This document shows, one piece after another, positions 34,586 to 46,128 of a stretch of DNA of 64,000 bases. The DNA lies in the NCBI RefSeq assembly GCF_902686445.1, contig NC_062232.1, forward strand, positions 75,905,440-75,969,439, in the 5' to 3' direction. The stretch comes from Sciurus carolinensis. Lineage: Eukaryota > Chordata > Mammalia > Rodentia > Sciuridae. The translations under genes and the position numbers were made by a program. Within the stretch, counting starts at the first letter, position 1, and each line of letters starts with the position of its first letter. The notes below the pieces were generated by a model, which did no database searches, had not been told where the DNA came from, and saw nothing but the letters and a program-made list of their open reading frames with translations.

Positions 34586-35004
34586 AATGTTTTCATTCAT
34601 TGCCTTTCCTGTATGAGGAAGTAATGCTTTTTGACAAATTACTAGTTCTTTGGTCATTACAAATTACAAATGTCTATATGGAATATTTCATATGTGGGAA
34701 CATAATCTGATTAAATTTATTCAAGTTCATTCACTTGTACAGGTCCAAAAACTTCTTTGCTGCATCTTACACTTAGACCTTTTGCTTTACTTTTACTCAT
34801 TTGGACTTTTTTTTTTTTGATATGCATAGAGAATCTCTCTGTCTCTGGCCTACTAAAGCATATCCTTTGCTTTCTTCAAATTGTACCAAAACAACAACAA
34901 CCAAAAGAAAACCTCCAAAAACATTTTGTTAGTTAAACATACCATACCATTCTTCTAGCACTTCCCTCAAAAAGTATCTACCCTGACATTAGATTTATTA
35001 TTTA

Positions 35005-35265
35005 ATACCATAGTGGTTAGGAAGACAGACTCTAGAGCTCAACCACCTGGATTTGAATCCTGATCCTAAATTTAATAGCTTTGCTACTTTTGAGTGAGTT
35101 ACTTTAAACTCTGTTCCTTGGTTCTCTCATTTGTAAAATGTGTATAAGAGTAGCATGTACCTTGTTAGACTGGTTGTGGTAATGATCAAATAAGTGATTT
35201 TTACAAAGCATGTAAGAAAATGCCTGGCATACTGTAAGACCTCGTTATGTTTTAGTTGTTATTAA
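35005..35265 (+). repeat. MIR SINE
   Basis: A MIR in sense: 'CATAGTGGTTAGGAAGACAG', 'CCTGGATTTGAATCCTGATC', 'CTCTCATTTGTAAAATGTGT' and 'AAATGCCTGGCATACTGTAA'. Nearly full length. Confidence 0.8.
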
Positions 35266-36836
35266 CTTATTCAAAAAAGATTTTGTCACAGTATGTTCTG
35301 AATCTTTCTACTCCCTTGAGCTTCAATTTTTCAGTCTCCCCATGAACCATGCAACCAAGTGTAAATGCAGCCGCAACTGAAGGAGAACAAAGGATAGGAC
35401 TACCTCCCTCTGTGTTCAGGTAAGTACACTGGGAATATTTACCCATGCTTGAAGAAGATGCTGACCACAAAGATTTCATTAAGCCAAAGTATTGACCTGC
35501 ACCTGTTACTACTGGGAAAAATAATGTTGGATTTGTCAATAAGCACGGGCATTATATAGATTATAAAAATAACAGTGGTGACTCACAACATGAAGACCGA
35601 GAGACAGTTGCTTCCCAAGTCTTCTCTTGGCCCTTAAAATTTTCCTGTATTGAGGTAATTGAATTTCACTTGACTCTAGAATAAAATATACTTCAAAGTA
35701 ACATCACTCTCCTCCCACACTTAGAAAACATTATCCAGTACAGGCGGATGATCCTTTCTGTACTTTTGATAAATTCCCTAGTCAGCAGAAGTAATGTTAA
35801 TGAAACATGAAGAGTCAACATTAATTAGAGTTAATGAAAAATTAAAACTCTTTTCTAATTACTATGTGTGTTTGACATTTTGCCCTCACTAAAATATACA
35901 AGAAAACTAATTAATGAGTTTAATGCTGCACTTTTCTTTTTCTACATTCTTGAAATGAATTCAGCATAGATAGTAAACAAGTCCAAATTGAACATTCTCT
36001 TGAGGGCAGTTTCCAGTATGGGATCCCTTCCTGGGACATATCCATTCCTACCTACCTAAATAATACCCACTGAGGGATGTTGGCACATATGTGATAGGCT
36101 ATCTGGGGTCTAGAATTTCACTCTGTCTGTATACTGAAATCTTTTTCTATCTTCTACAAATTACTCTATCTTTTCCTCTATTCCACTTACAATCTAGTCT
36201 TCAAGATAGTAAATTAGATATATTACATGAAATGTAAATTTGAATTATTTTTAGTTCAAGAAATTTAAAAGATTTTTCTATGTGAAGCAAAAGTGTGAAA
36301 GATTTTTCTCTAGTTTTTATTTTGCATGTAGAATATGAATACTGGAATGATTTCTGTCACAATGATTAAAGGAATTCCACTTTAATTCCTCTGAGATTAC
36401 AAAGATTAATTTATCTACCAGTAGGGTAATAAGTCTATTACCATGTTTATATTATAGAGTTATAAATATATTCAGGTAATACAAGAACAATTCTCTAAAT
36501 ATAATCCAATCACATATTCCCTTTGGACCAGTCCTCACTTAACACATATCATGCTTATTTAGAGGATGAAAAGTACATTTAACCAAGAAATAGCTATCAT
36601 TTTTATCTATTATCTTTTTCTTCTGGTATATCTTAAATTCATCTGTATTATCATCTTTGATGATTTTTTTCCTGACCTTTAACAAAAGGTAGTGTTGTTC
36701 ATTTGCATTTGTTACTAATTGTCCTTGATCTCACCTGATTTTAGACACTAACCTTCCTATTCTTCTTTCATGGTTTCTTGTGTCAAAAACAAATTCAGAC
36801 TCAAGTAATATGATTGTTTTTTCAAAATGTTATTGC
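35266..36836. other. Unassigned; ATTA-rich block at 35785-35945
   Basis: No coding region or confident repeat was seen. The part at 35785-35945 is dense in homeodomain-like cores (ACATTAATTAGAG, GTTAATGAAAAATTAA, TTCTAATTACTATG, AACTAATTAATGAG) and looks single-copy. Regulatory function is only a guess. Confidence 0.35.
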
Positions 36837-36992
36837 ATTAGCAAGAACACCCTGGCCTCTGAATCTGCAAGTATGTCCAAATCAAAGAGGAATCTGGCCT
36901 CTGAATCTGCAAGTATGTCCAAATCAAAGAGGAACTCTTTGTATGATTTGGACATACTTGCAGATTCAGAGGCCAGAGTGTTCTTGCTAATT
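36837..36992. repeat. Long hairpin with nested 42-bp direct repeat
   Basis: The left arm starts at 36837 (ATTAGCAAGAACACCCTGGC) and the right arm ends at 36992 (GTGTTCTTGCTAAT). They pair over about 47 bases with one mismatch. Within the left side a 41-base segment is present twice (36852-36892 and 36894-36934, period 42), so the right arm can pair with either copy. The spacer is very short. The frame at 36780-37016 translates the direct repeat (SASMSKSKRN twice) and is not a gene. Confidence 0.9.
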
Positions 36993-37142
36993 ATAGGGAA
37001 AAATAAACAGGGTTAGAGAATATTTTAAAGGGAAATTAGTGAAGTGAGTGAGTGTAAAAGAAAGCAGCCAGCAAGTTCAGGGTCATCTGACAGGAACTGT
37101 TTCTCACTATGATCATTCCATTTCAATACTCATTATACACTG

Positions 37143-37411
37143 TGTTTTAGTCAGGGTTCAAGTTCAAAAGCAGTGTGTTGGCAAAATTGCTTTGTGCTCT
37201 GGGGAAGTCAGTCTGTGCTCTACTGAGGTCCTCAAAAAAATTAAAGAATATCCACACACATTATAGAGAATGATCTGCTTTACTCAAAGTATATCAATTT
37301 AAATGTTAATATCATCCAAAAAATTTTTTCACAGAAACATCCAGAATATTTGACCAAATATCTGGGTATAGTAACCCAGTCAAGTTGACACATAAATTAT
37401 GCATCATACAA
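37143..37411 (-). mobile_element. Probable ERVL-class LTR fragment
   Basis: Read in reverse: 'ATTTATGTGTCAACTTGACT', GGGTTACTATACCCAGATAT, TTGGTCAAATATTCTGGATG and 'GAGTAAAGCAGATCATTCTC'. This is the order of a common mammalian LTR-type repeat, whose exact family I cannot name with certainty. Confidence 0.45.
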
Positions 37412-38039
37412 TGTTATGGGGGCATGTTCTGTATTTTAGTGCTTTTTCTGACCTGGGCCAAGCCAAAGCTCAAGGGTCTGTGTGGAGGAATGAGACCTTA
37501 TTAAAATTTAAGACAAAGCAGAGGTTAGAAATATGCAATTGCAAGGACTTCATCACTTGTTTTTTTCAAACTTCAGTTCCCCGATATTTGTCAAATTCAA
37601 TGCAAACTAAGTACTTGAAGATACTATGTGTTTTCTATCAGAATTAGCATAATTCATAATTTCTAGCTTTATTTCCTGACATATTACATGAGATATGAGC
37701 ACTGGAAGAGCTCACTGAGGAATTATTTTGAAGGAAAGATATTTTGGTAGGTTTGAAAAGGAAATTGAAACACGAAGCAGATATTTTGAAAATTCATTTA
37801 AGAATGAGGCTCAACGAGGTTTGAAGATCCCATAAATTAACAGTGACATTAGATGACATATTTCATTAAGGATCACACTACTTATTCATTCAAAAGTTAT
37901 GTTTACTGTGAGCTGGTGCTGTACAAACCAGTGACAACTCACAAAAAAATTGAACAAAATGGAAACACTTAAACATTGTACATGTTACAGTGCAGTAGAA
38001 AGAGAGACATGAATCAAACACTCACATATCTCCATGTCA

Positions 38040-38447
38040 CTTGGATGACACAAAAACTAAATTGCTAACTTTGGCTTATATGGGTATAAGGGGTGTAAAT
38101 ATGTATATGAAGATACAATGCCCGTTAAGTACCTTATCAGAAATGTTTGGGATGAAAATTGTTTTGGAATTTGAATTTTTCAGAGTTTGGAATATAATAA
38201 GATGTCTTGGGGATGGGACCCAATCTAAATATGAATTTCATATGTTTTATATATACCTTATACACATAGCCAGCAGATAATTTTATACAATATTTTAGTG
38301 GGCCTGTATTTTGACAGAATATATCACAAGAGGTCTGTTACCAACATTTTATGCTTGTGGTATCATGTTGGTACATAAACAGTTTCAGATTTTGCATCAT
38401 TTTTAGATTTTGTGTTTTGGGATTAGATATGTCACCAAGTGTTTTAT
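38040..38447 (+). mobile_element. TcMar-like DNA transposon remnant
   Basis: Contains the family segments 'AGATGTCTTGGGGATGGGAC', 'AACAGTTTCAGATTTTGCAT' and 'GATTTTGTGTTTTGGGATTA'. It is related to the shorter copy at 10898-11055. The 79-residue frame at 38041-38280 lies inside and shows no transposase motif. Confidence 0.5.
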
Positions 38448-38574
38448 CTTGCAAATCAGTCGAAGTATCAATATAATTTCCAGTTGTGAATTACAAAACT
38501 ATTCACATGGCTAAAAGGAAAAAACTTACATTCTTTCTTTTAATTACATAATTTTTCATATCTTTCTTAAAAGG

Positions 38575-38905
38575 TATTCTCCTTGCCTAAAACTTCTTTC
38601 CCAGCTATGTTTACCTGGCAAATTCTACTTATCTTTTAAGACATAATTCAAATGTCACATTCTCTGGGAAGATTTCCTTTATTCCTGCTTACAAAACTGA
38701 TTGTTCTCTAATCTGTTCTTCTATAGCACTTTGCAAGCAAAGTCTTTTATTTCTTTTCATTTTAGGTTTTATTTATTTGTTTGCAGGTAATCACTCCCAC
38801 CAAACCATAGCTGCTTGAGAATAGCAGCCATGATGCTTTAGGCTTTGCAATGTAAGTTCTAGCACAGCATTGGCTAATTTATATTTTGAATGAATGAATA
38901 AGTGA
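38575..38905 (+). repeat. L2 LINE 3' end
   Basis: Clear L2 order: 'CCTTGCCTAAAACTTCTTTC', 'CAAATGTCACATTCTCTGGG', AAGATTTCCTTTATTCCTGC, 'CTTGAGAATAGCAGCCATGA' and a terminal TGAATGAATGAATAA. Confidence 0.75.
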
Positions 38906-40385
38906 CTTAGCATGTCCTGAAACTGAAATGCATGTTGCTTGGATGTTTGCAGTGTTTATCTGTCAAAATTATCTACATTATAATGCAGAAACACAAGTTT
39001 AAACAACAAAGGCTTATTTATCCCTCACACTACAGGTCCATCATGAGTCTGTGCAAAGGCTTTTCTCATCATAGTCACTAAGGAACTAAAATTTACAGAG
39101 CAGCAACTATCTTGAATTTTGCTAGTCACTATGTTAGAATAAAAAGAAATATTTAGAGTTTCACCTAATTAAATGTTGTGGCACAGAAGGGAGACTTGAT
39201 ACATCCACTCACATTCCATTGGCAAAGCTGTTCTTCAGGCCTCACTCAATCTTTATGAGGCCAAGAAAACTGAAAGCTTACAATTTTCCTAGAAGAAAAG
39301 TGTCAATCAGAAAACTCAGTAAGTAGCACTAGTGACTGCTGTACTTGCCAACGAGTAATAAATGTATTTCTTTGATTCAGGAAACATCTTCTGCATCACT
39401 GCAAAACATATGTTTAAAAGTCATAAGAGTAAGTAGGGACAGTGAAAAAGTATGGAACACTATATTCAAAGTCCAACCTAAAAGCACTATTTTTTTCCAT
39501 TATACTGTAAAGTAACATGCTGATATTATCATTCTTAAAATTGCTTGCTGTTTACTCCAGTTCATGTCAATTTGGGGGGGACACTAACTTTACTGAATTT
39601 TTCAAGTATGGTCAGTAAAGATTCTATAAACATTGTGTGAGTATCACAAAAAAGAAAAAAACATTTAATACTTTATCACAATGTCTACAACTTCTCCCAA
39701 CTAGATGGTACCATGGCAACTAATGGAAAAAGGAGAGAGAAAAGGTCCCTCAAAATATTTTAAAATTATGACCATAAAATAAGAGAGTATGATACAGTGT
39801 AAAGAGATCTAATTATGGTTCTAGAAGACCTGATTTTGTCTCAGTCCCTATGATAACAAGCTGTAAAATTTTAAAACTTACTCTAACTTCTTTAAACCTC
39901 TTCTATGAACTGAACAGATTAATACTTGTCCTATCTCCTTTTTACTTCTGCTTTAAGAATCATTTGAGACAATGTACATGAAGGATCCTTTAAAACTGTA
40001 ATATAAAAATGTGATTTTCTCATTATGATTTACGTAAGTAGCATTCCTCAAATACACTTGGGACACTAGGTATTAAAAATTTTAACTATCCTTGAGGTTT
40101 AAGATGAAAAACGATATTTTGATAAATTATTTAAAATCAGAAACCAATGAATGAAACAATTTTGCATGAAATTTTGTTGGTGCATACATAATACTATTCA
40201 TTTGTCAAGACCCAGAGAAATTTAAAGCACAAAGAGTGTACTTTAATAGCACTCTTTGCAAATTTAAAATAGCATTTAGGAAATCAACAAATCCCAGGAT
40301 GAAACGCAGAATGTGAAAAAACTATCTAAATGTATTAGCAAATATATGAAACAACCCCTCTTGGGCAAGTGTGGGGAAAGGTGCT
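38906..40385. other. Mostly unassigned; MIR-like at 39780-40010
   Basis: No coding region was seen. The part at 39780-40010 weakly follows a sense MIR ('GAAGACCTGATTTTGTCTCA', then 'TTTAAACCTCTTCTATGAAC'). Confidence 0.35.
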
Positions 40386-40967
40386 GACCTCACACAGTAA
40401 GTTTATTTAAAAAAAGTGGAGACTATAAAGTTAAAGCAAAAAATCAGCAATGACCCTAGTTGGTAAACACATTTTCATCAAGAGTAGGTGTTAACAATTC
40501 TGAAATCATTATATGTGTATACTAGAATTGCACACACACTTGAGAAATCAGTAGATGGTACAAGTCAGATTCCTCACAGTTAGAGTGGGAGGTTATAAAT
40601 AAGCTGGAATAAATCATAGGACTCTGAAATAGATAGCAACATCAATAAAAATTTATATTTAGCTTAGTAGAGACACTGATCAGTGAATATGAAAATAATT
40701 ACATATGCATGCAATTACATGGGTTAATATAACCAGAAACATTTTTAAGTTCTGTCCACAAAGAAGACCTAGAAACAATGAAACCCCAGTAGCATGAGCA
40801 CACCTGGTACCTAGCTATTGATATCTAATACCATTTTTCAATAAAACAACATTGGTTCCTTAGAGAAATGACTGCTTCTACAACTGGAAAAGGGAATATA
40901 TAAGGTGAGCTGACAGCATCTGAAAGTGCTGTCAAGAAAGGGAGTACTCAAAAAATAGAATAAAAAT

Positions 40968-41315
40968 TGGACTTTCTGTCACTGTGACAAAATAAATGAG
41001 ATAATCAATTTGAAAGAGTACATTTTTATTTTATCTTGTGGTTTCAGAGGCTTCAGTCTATGTTGTGTTGGCTCTGTTGTTTTGGGCCCCTAGCAAGGCA
41101 CAACTTACCCTATGGAAGCCGGGAAGCAAAGAAAGCAAGAAAGAAAGGGGCCAGGGACGAATTATACCCTTCAAAGCTATGCCCCCAGTAACCTACTTCC
41201 TCCAAATAGCCCCAACTTCCTAAAGTTTCCAGAACCTACCACTAATGCCATCAGCTAAGGACTAAAACTTCAACACATGAGCTTTTGAGGGACATTTCAG
41301 ATCCAAACCATAACA
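40968..41315 (-). mobile_element. ERVL-MaLR solo LTR
   Basis: The minus strand starts TGTTATGGTTTGGATCTGAA and ATGTCCCTCAAAAGCTCATG. The other end resembles 'TTATTTTGTCACAGTGACAG'. The frame at 41038-41223 is a shadow. Confidence 0.75.
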
Positions 41316-41554
41316 TGAAAACCAATTCAGGAGTTATGGTCAAAACTTGAACAATTTGAACAACAAAATAAAGAATACTTGAACTATAACCCCAAATGCA
41401 AAATACAAATCCATGAAGTTATACTGATATAAATAATAAAATAAATAACGATATGATGGGAACAGACAAACTTCCCATGCAGAAGAATTCCAAATCACAA
41501 GTATAGCTATTTCTATCATAAAGGTAAATAAGCATAACTCCTCACTTCTTAAAT

Positions 41555-41789
41555 GTGGGTGGCACTACACACTTTCATACAAACAGCATCATTTGCATAG
41601 ACGAAAGCTGGAAGCAACCCAAATATCCATCAGTCTATACACTGAAAAACAAACTGTGGTATACATATACAAAGGAATTTTATTCAGTCTTAAAAAAAGA
41701 AAGAAATTCCAATACATGCTATAACACAGAAGAAACTTAAGAATTTTATATAGATGAAATAAATCAGTCATATCTTATATTTTATCACA
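41555..41789 (+). mobile_element. Old LINE-1 ORF2 C-terminal scrap
   Basis: 'AAAGCTGGAAGCAACCCAAA', 'TATCCATCAGTCTATACACT' and 'CAAACTGTGGTATACATATA' are decayed LINE-1 ORF2 3' landmarks. Confidence 0.65.
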
Positions 41790-41997
41790 ATTATTTTTCT
41801 GTGGTACCAGGGATTGAACTCAAGGGCACTTGACTACCGAGCCACATTCCCAGTCCTATTTTGTATTTTATTTAGAGACAGGGTCTCACTGAGTTGCTTA
41901 GTGCCTTTCTTTTGCTGAAGCTGGCTTTGAGCTCACAATCCTCCTGCCTCAGCCTCCTGCGTCACTGGGATTGCAGGTGTGTGCTATGGCACCTGAC
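41790..41997 (-). mobile_element. MEN / B1-dID composite SINE
   Basis: Reverse ID half (GGTACCAGGGATTGAACTCA) then reverse B1 half (CCTCCTGCCTCAGCCTCCTG, CACTGGGATTGCAGGTGTGT). TTTTATCACA flanks it at 41780-41789 and 41998-42007, a perfect 10-bp target-site duplication. Confidence 0.92.
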
Positions 41998-42714
41998 TTT
42001 TATCACATTTTAAAAAAATGTAAGCAGTACACAGTGACTTCCTTCCAAAGAGTGCACTATGAAAAGGAGAAAAAGTAACTTTAAGCAATGGAGAAATATG
42101 ACAAACACTGCCTGATCCAGGTGATCAAAATCAATATCATCAGAAATAAATCACACTGCTGGCTATACTATTGAGATGTTTAGAATGGCACTTTAACTCT
42201 GCAGTCCTCCTCCCCCAAATCACTACAACTCCAGCCTAATCATGAGAAAAAAATCAGACAGTTCCAAAACTGAAGATATTCTACAAAATACCCAACTGAT
42301 AATCCTGAAAACTGTCAAGATCATCAAAACAAAGAAAGATTAAGAAACTGTCATAGTACAGAGAAGCCTGAGGAGGTAAGATAAGTAAATGTAATGTAAG
42401 CTGGATGAGACCCTAAAAGAGAAAAAGAGTCTTAGTGGAAATCTAAGAAAATGTAAATGAAGTAGAGACTTTAAGTAATAACAGTGCATTCAAATAATTT
42501 CATTAGTTCTAAAAAATTTATCATAACAGTGTAGCATGTTCATAACAGAAGGAACTAGGTACTAAATACATAGGGATCCTTTGTATTGTTGTTTGTAAAA
42601 TTTAAAACATATATATATTCCTTTTAAAACAGATAATACAGATTCAAGTCTCCTTACCCTATGAGATATGTATTTGTCAGCAGTGTTTTTAATTCATCAT
42701 CTTCATTTCTCCAT

Positions 42715-42900
42715 AAAATTTTTATTGGTTCTTTTTTAGTTATACATAACATTAGGAATAATATTGAAATAATTATAAAAACATGGACTATAATTTGCTG
42801 CCATTCAGTCCCCAGCATGTCCCCTTTCCCTCCCTTCCCCCACCTCCCTCTTCCCTTCCCTCTACTGTTCTGATCTTTCTGCTATTTACTTTTAGTTTTT
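42715..42900 (-). mobile_element. LINE-1 3' UTR fragment, reverse
   Basis: Begins with 'TTTTTATTGGTTCTTTTTTA', the reverse of an older squirrel LINE-1 3' terminus. A pyrimidine-rich tract (about 42800-42875) matches the purine-rich LINE-1 3' UTR strand. It abuts a plus-strand LINE-1 at about 42905. Confidence 0.45.
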
Positions 42901-42904
42901 TTAG

Positions 42905-43735
42905 TGAAAAGAAAAACATGCAAATCAAAGAAATGCAAATCAAAACTACTCTAAGATTCCATCTCACCCCAATTAGAATGGCAATTATCAAGAACACAAG
43001 CAACAATAGGTGTTGGTGAGGATGTGGGGAAAAAGGTACACTCATACATTGCTGGTGGGGTTGCAAATTAGTGCAGCCACTCTGGAAAGCAGTATGGAGA
43101 TTCCTCAGAAAGCTTGGAATGGAACCACCATTTCACCCAGCTATCCCACTCCTTGGCCTATACCCAAAGGACTTAAAATCAACATACTACAGAGATACAG
43201 CCACATCAATGTTCATTGCTGCTCAATTCACCATAGCCAGATTGTGGAACCAACCTAGATGCCCTTCAATTGATGAATGGATAAAGAAACTGTGGCATAT
43301 ATATACAATGGAATATTACTCAGTCATAAAGAATGATAAAATTATGGCATTTGCAAGCAAATGGATGAAATTGGAGAATATCATGCTAAATGAGCTAAGC
43401 CAATCTCAAAAAAGCAAAGGACGAATGATCTCACTGATAAGTGGATGATGACACATAATGGGGGGTGGGAGGGGTTAGTGTTAGGGTTAGGGTTAGGTTT
43501 AGGGTTAGGGTTAAGGAGGGGGCAAGAATGGAGGAAGGAAGGACTGTATAGAGGGAAAAGAGGGGTGGGAGGGGTGGGGGGGAAGGAAAAAAAAATAACA
43601 GAATGAATCAAACACCATTACCCTATGTAAATTTATGATTACACAAATGGTATGCCTTGACTCCATGTACAAATAGAGAAACAACATATATCCCATTTGT
43701 TTACAATAAAAAAAGTCACAAGAAAAGTATACTTT
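42905..43735 (+). mobile_element. Young 5'-truncated LINE-1
   Basis: Starts in ORF2 ('GAAATGCAAATCAAAACTAC') and ends with the 3' UTR and 'TTTACAATAAAAAAAGT'. The ORF2 C-terminus is open at 43071-43448 ([20 protein letters not shown]). It is very similar to the copies at 33 kb and 51 kb. The 3' UTR carries the telomere-like insert and a G-rich block (GGGGTGGGAGGGGTGGGGGG near 43562). Confidence 0.9.
43474..43515 (+). repeat. Telomere-like (GTTAGG)n tract in LINE-1 3' UTR
   Basis: About seven TTAGGG-type units in a row (TTAGTG, TTAGGG, TTAGGG, TTAGGT, TTAGGG, TTAGGG, TTAAGG), located between the GGGGGTGGGAGGGG run and the 'GCAAGAATGGAGGAAGG' segment of the 3' UTR. Confidence 0.92.
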
Positions 43736-44019
43736 AATAAAAATACATAAAAATTGTGCTAAAAAAATAAAAGATAAACATGTCTTCCTGTATTATGTTC
43801 ATTGTCATCAATATTAGCAACTGAATGAAGGATCATTTAGGGAAGAAAAGGTGACTTTGTTCAGGGCTTTGACAGATAATGAATCCATCCATACCACTGT
43901 ACTGCTTCCTCTTCTTTTTTCTAGTTCCTATCCTTGTGTGCAGTCATAATGAAAATACACACTTGAGTTTGAAATTCTCCATTTAAAAAATTATCTGGAA
44001 AAGGAGCTTTTTTCTAGGA

Positions 44020-44165
44020 TAATAGTGGCTAATATATATCTAATATGTACTGCCAGGGAACTTACATAAATTTTTACATTGTTTTAATCTTCCCCTTGAG
44101 CCTATAAGGCGAGTGCTGTTACTATCACCATTGTAGAGATGAAGAAAATGAAACCCCAGGAAAGT
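44020..44165 (-). repeat. MIR SINE fragment
   Basis: The reverse of a MIR: 'GCTGTTACTATCACCATTGT' followed by 'AGAGATGAAGAAAATGAAAC'. Confidence 0.65.
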
Positions 44166-44179
44166 GCCCCTGTCCAGAG

Positions 44180-44632
44180 ATACCAGACTCTAATCCCTGA
44201 AATTTGTAAATATAGTCTCATATAGAAAGAGGATCTTTGTAGATGTGATTAGGATCTCAAAGATCTTGAGAAGTGGAGATTACTCTGTATTAGAAAAGTG
44301 GACTCTACATTCATTTACAAGAGCCCTTATAAGAAGCAGAGAGATTTGAAACAGACCCAAAAGAAGACGATGTGATCATAAAGGAAGAGATTTGAGTTAG
44401 AGTCACGAGTCATGGAACACTGGCTATTATTAGAAGATGGAAGAGTCAAAAGATGGATTCTCCCCTAGGGACTTCATAATAAACAGATTCCCAACAACAC
44501 CTTGATTTAAACCCAGTGGCACTGATTTGAGACTTCTAGTTTCCACAGAACTATAACAGAATAAATTTCTTGTTTTAAACCACTCAATTTTGGGCTGTTC
44601 ATTTTAGCAGTCCTAGGAAACACACAAGGGCT
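44180..44632 (+). mobile_element. MLT1-type LTR
   Basis: Sense MLT1 order: 'TTTGTAGATGTGATTAGGAT', 'AGAGCCCTTATAAGAAGCAG', 'AACACCTTGATTTAAACCCA', 'CAGAATAAATTTCTTGTTTT' and 'AAACCACTCAATTTTGGGCT'. The AATAAA signal is kept. Confidence 0.75.
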
Positions 44633-45319
44633 TGTACCAAAATTCATATAGTGACTAGGTGATAGAACAGGTTCCTCAACCAGGTTTTCCACAACCAGAG
44701 CCTGTGTGTTTAACCACAGTGTTAAACATTTATTTTCATATCTAAAAGCATAATATGTAAAGTGGTAAACCACTTGATTCATAGAAAATTTAGAGACCAT
44801 GTGATACTATTCCTAATCTCAGATCCTACATAATATTCTTATTGTTTAACAAACAGGTATTATTTTATTTTCAGAGTACAAAGGAAATACATTGCCAAGA
44901 AAAAAAGGCTTTCTGGAAATCACCAGATGACAGAAATCTATTTCAATTATAGGTACAAAAGAGTTGTTCTTCTCTCACGCCTATAGGTGAATGAAGCACA
45001 TGAATTCAAAATGCCAACTTATCCCCTATTACAAATCCAGACTTAGAATTACAATTTTTTATATTATAAATCGCATTTGTTACCAATAAAATCAGACAAT
45101 TTTTGAATACTTTTCTTCATGTCAAAAGAATATTTAATTGAATATAACTGTTGGTAGGTAGGCTAACTTTCATGAGTTTATAATAACAAAATGAAAAATA
45201 GCAAATGCCCCAGAGAACTTTTAGAAACTGCTGCATGTAAAATAATAAAATCCTATTTCTTTAAAAATTTTCACTATTAATCATTACATAATATTTTCTA
45301 AATTATGCAGACTCTTTAC

Positions 45320-45815
45320 ACATAGTTTAAATGTTTGTTCCCTACAAAATTCATGTTAAACTTTAATTTCCTTTCTAACAGTATTAAGAGTTTGGTATCT
45401 TTAAGAGGTGATTATGTCAATAGAACTCCTCCCTCAAGGGTACCATTAACACTTTATAAAAAGGAATGGGGCTAGGGCTGTAACTCGGGGGCAGAGCACT
45501 TGCCTAGCATGTTTGAGGTATTGGGTTTGATTCTCAAAAAAATAAACAAATTAAAAAAAAAAGACATTCTGTCCATCTACAATGACAAAAAAATTTTTAA
45601 AGGAATATTGTCCCCCTTTCACATCTTTGCCCTGCTACCATCCCCCATATGAGGAAAATGTTCTTCCTCTCTGAAAAATAGAGCAAGAACGCAATTTCCA
45701 GATACTGCTACTTTGATCATGAACTTCCCAGTCTCCAGAAGTATGAGAAAATGAATGTTCTTTACAAATTATCCAACCTCAAGTAGGATGTTCTAACAGA
45801 AAAATTGGACTGAAA
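45320..45815 (+). mobile_element. ERVL-MaLR LTR split by an ID SINE
   Basis: The left part starts near 'AGTTTAAATGTTTGTTCCCT' and the right part ends with 'TGTTCTTTACAAATTATCCA'. An ID element (45468-45598) interrupts it. Confidence 0.7.
45468..45598 (+). mobile_element. ID SINE with sciurid-type tail
   Basis: ID body (GGGGCTAGGGCTGTAACTCG, GCAGAGCACTTGCCTAGCAT) followed by the tail segment 'AGACATTCTGTCCATCTACA', also seen in the ID at 59530. AAAGGAAT at 45460-45467 and 45599-45606 is the target-site duplication. Confidence 0.9.
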
Positions 45816-45974
45816 AACATACATTACTGCATTTGATTCATAAACTACCTTTTTAGGTAAGCAATGAAGAATAATACATTTATTTTTCTCCATCTTTCAG
45901 ATATATTTACATGTTATAGATGATTTTATATTAATCAGATTTAAACAATCTACACAGTTCTCACGATTAATAAG

Positions 45975-45987
45975 ATATAAAATTGGG
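45975..45987. repeat. Left target-site duplication of composite LINE-1
   Basis: ATATAAAATTGGG is repeated exactly at 52330-52342. Confidence 0.9.
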
Positions 45988-46128
45988 GGAGACCAAGACG
46001 GCAAACTAGAGGGTGACTGCATCTCATGCTGCTCCAGAACTCAGGATTCAAGAAGAGGTATTGAGAGACTCGGGACCAACTCAGAGCCACTGAGTGAGTC
46101 TCTCCCACTGGGTGAGATCAGCCCAGGT

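Larger units (their letters stand above)
40390..42620 (+). mobile_element. Ancient LINE-1-like 3' region with nested insertions
   Basis: Three collinear pieces (about 40390-40967, 41316-41554 and 42008-42620) match one long, old mammalian repeat that I take to be an L1M-type 3' UTR. Landmarks are 'CCACAAAGAAGACCTAGAAA', 'TAAAGAATACTTGAACTATA' and 'GTGACTTCCTTCCAAAGAGT'. A MaLR LTR, a LINE-1 scrap and a MEN SINE fill the gaps. The family name is unverified. Confidence 0.55.

Noticed and set aside
36852..36992. Possible CRISPR-like repeat or miRNA precursor
   Set aside because: There are only two direct units with no spacers, in a mammalian context, so it is not a CRISPR. The hairpin is too long and too perfect, with no size or bulge pattern, to call a miRNA.
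36780..37016. 78-codon frame with a repeated SESASMSKSKRN segment
   Set aside because: The peptide repeat is a translation of the DNA direct repeat in the hairpin. There is no other coding signature.
43474..43515. Interstitial telomere from a chromosome fusion or telomere repair
   Set aside because: The tract lies at a fixed place inside a LINE-1 3' UTR and recurs in two other LINE-1 copies, so it was carried by the element.
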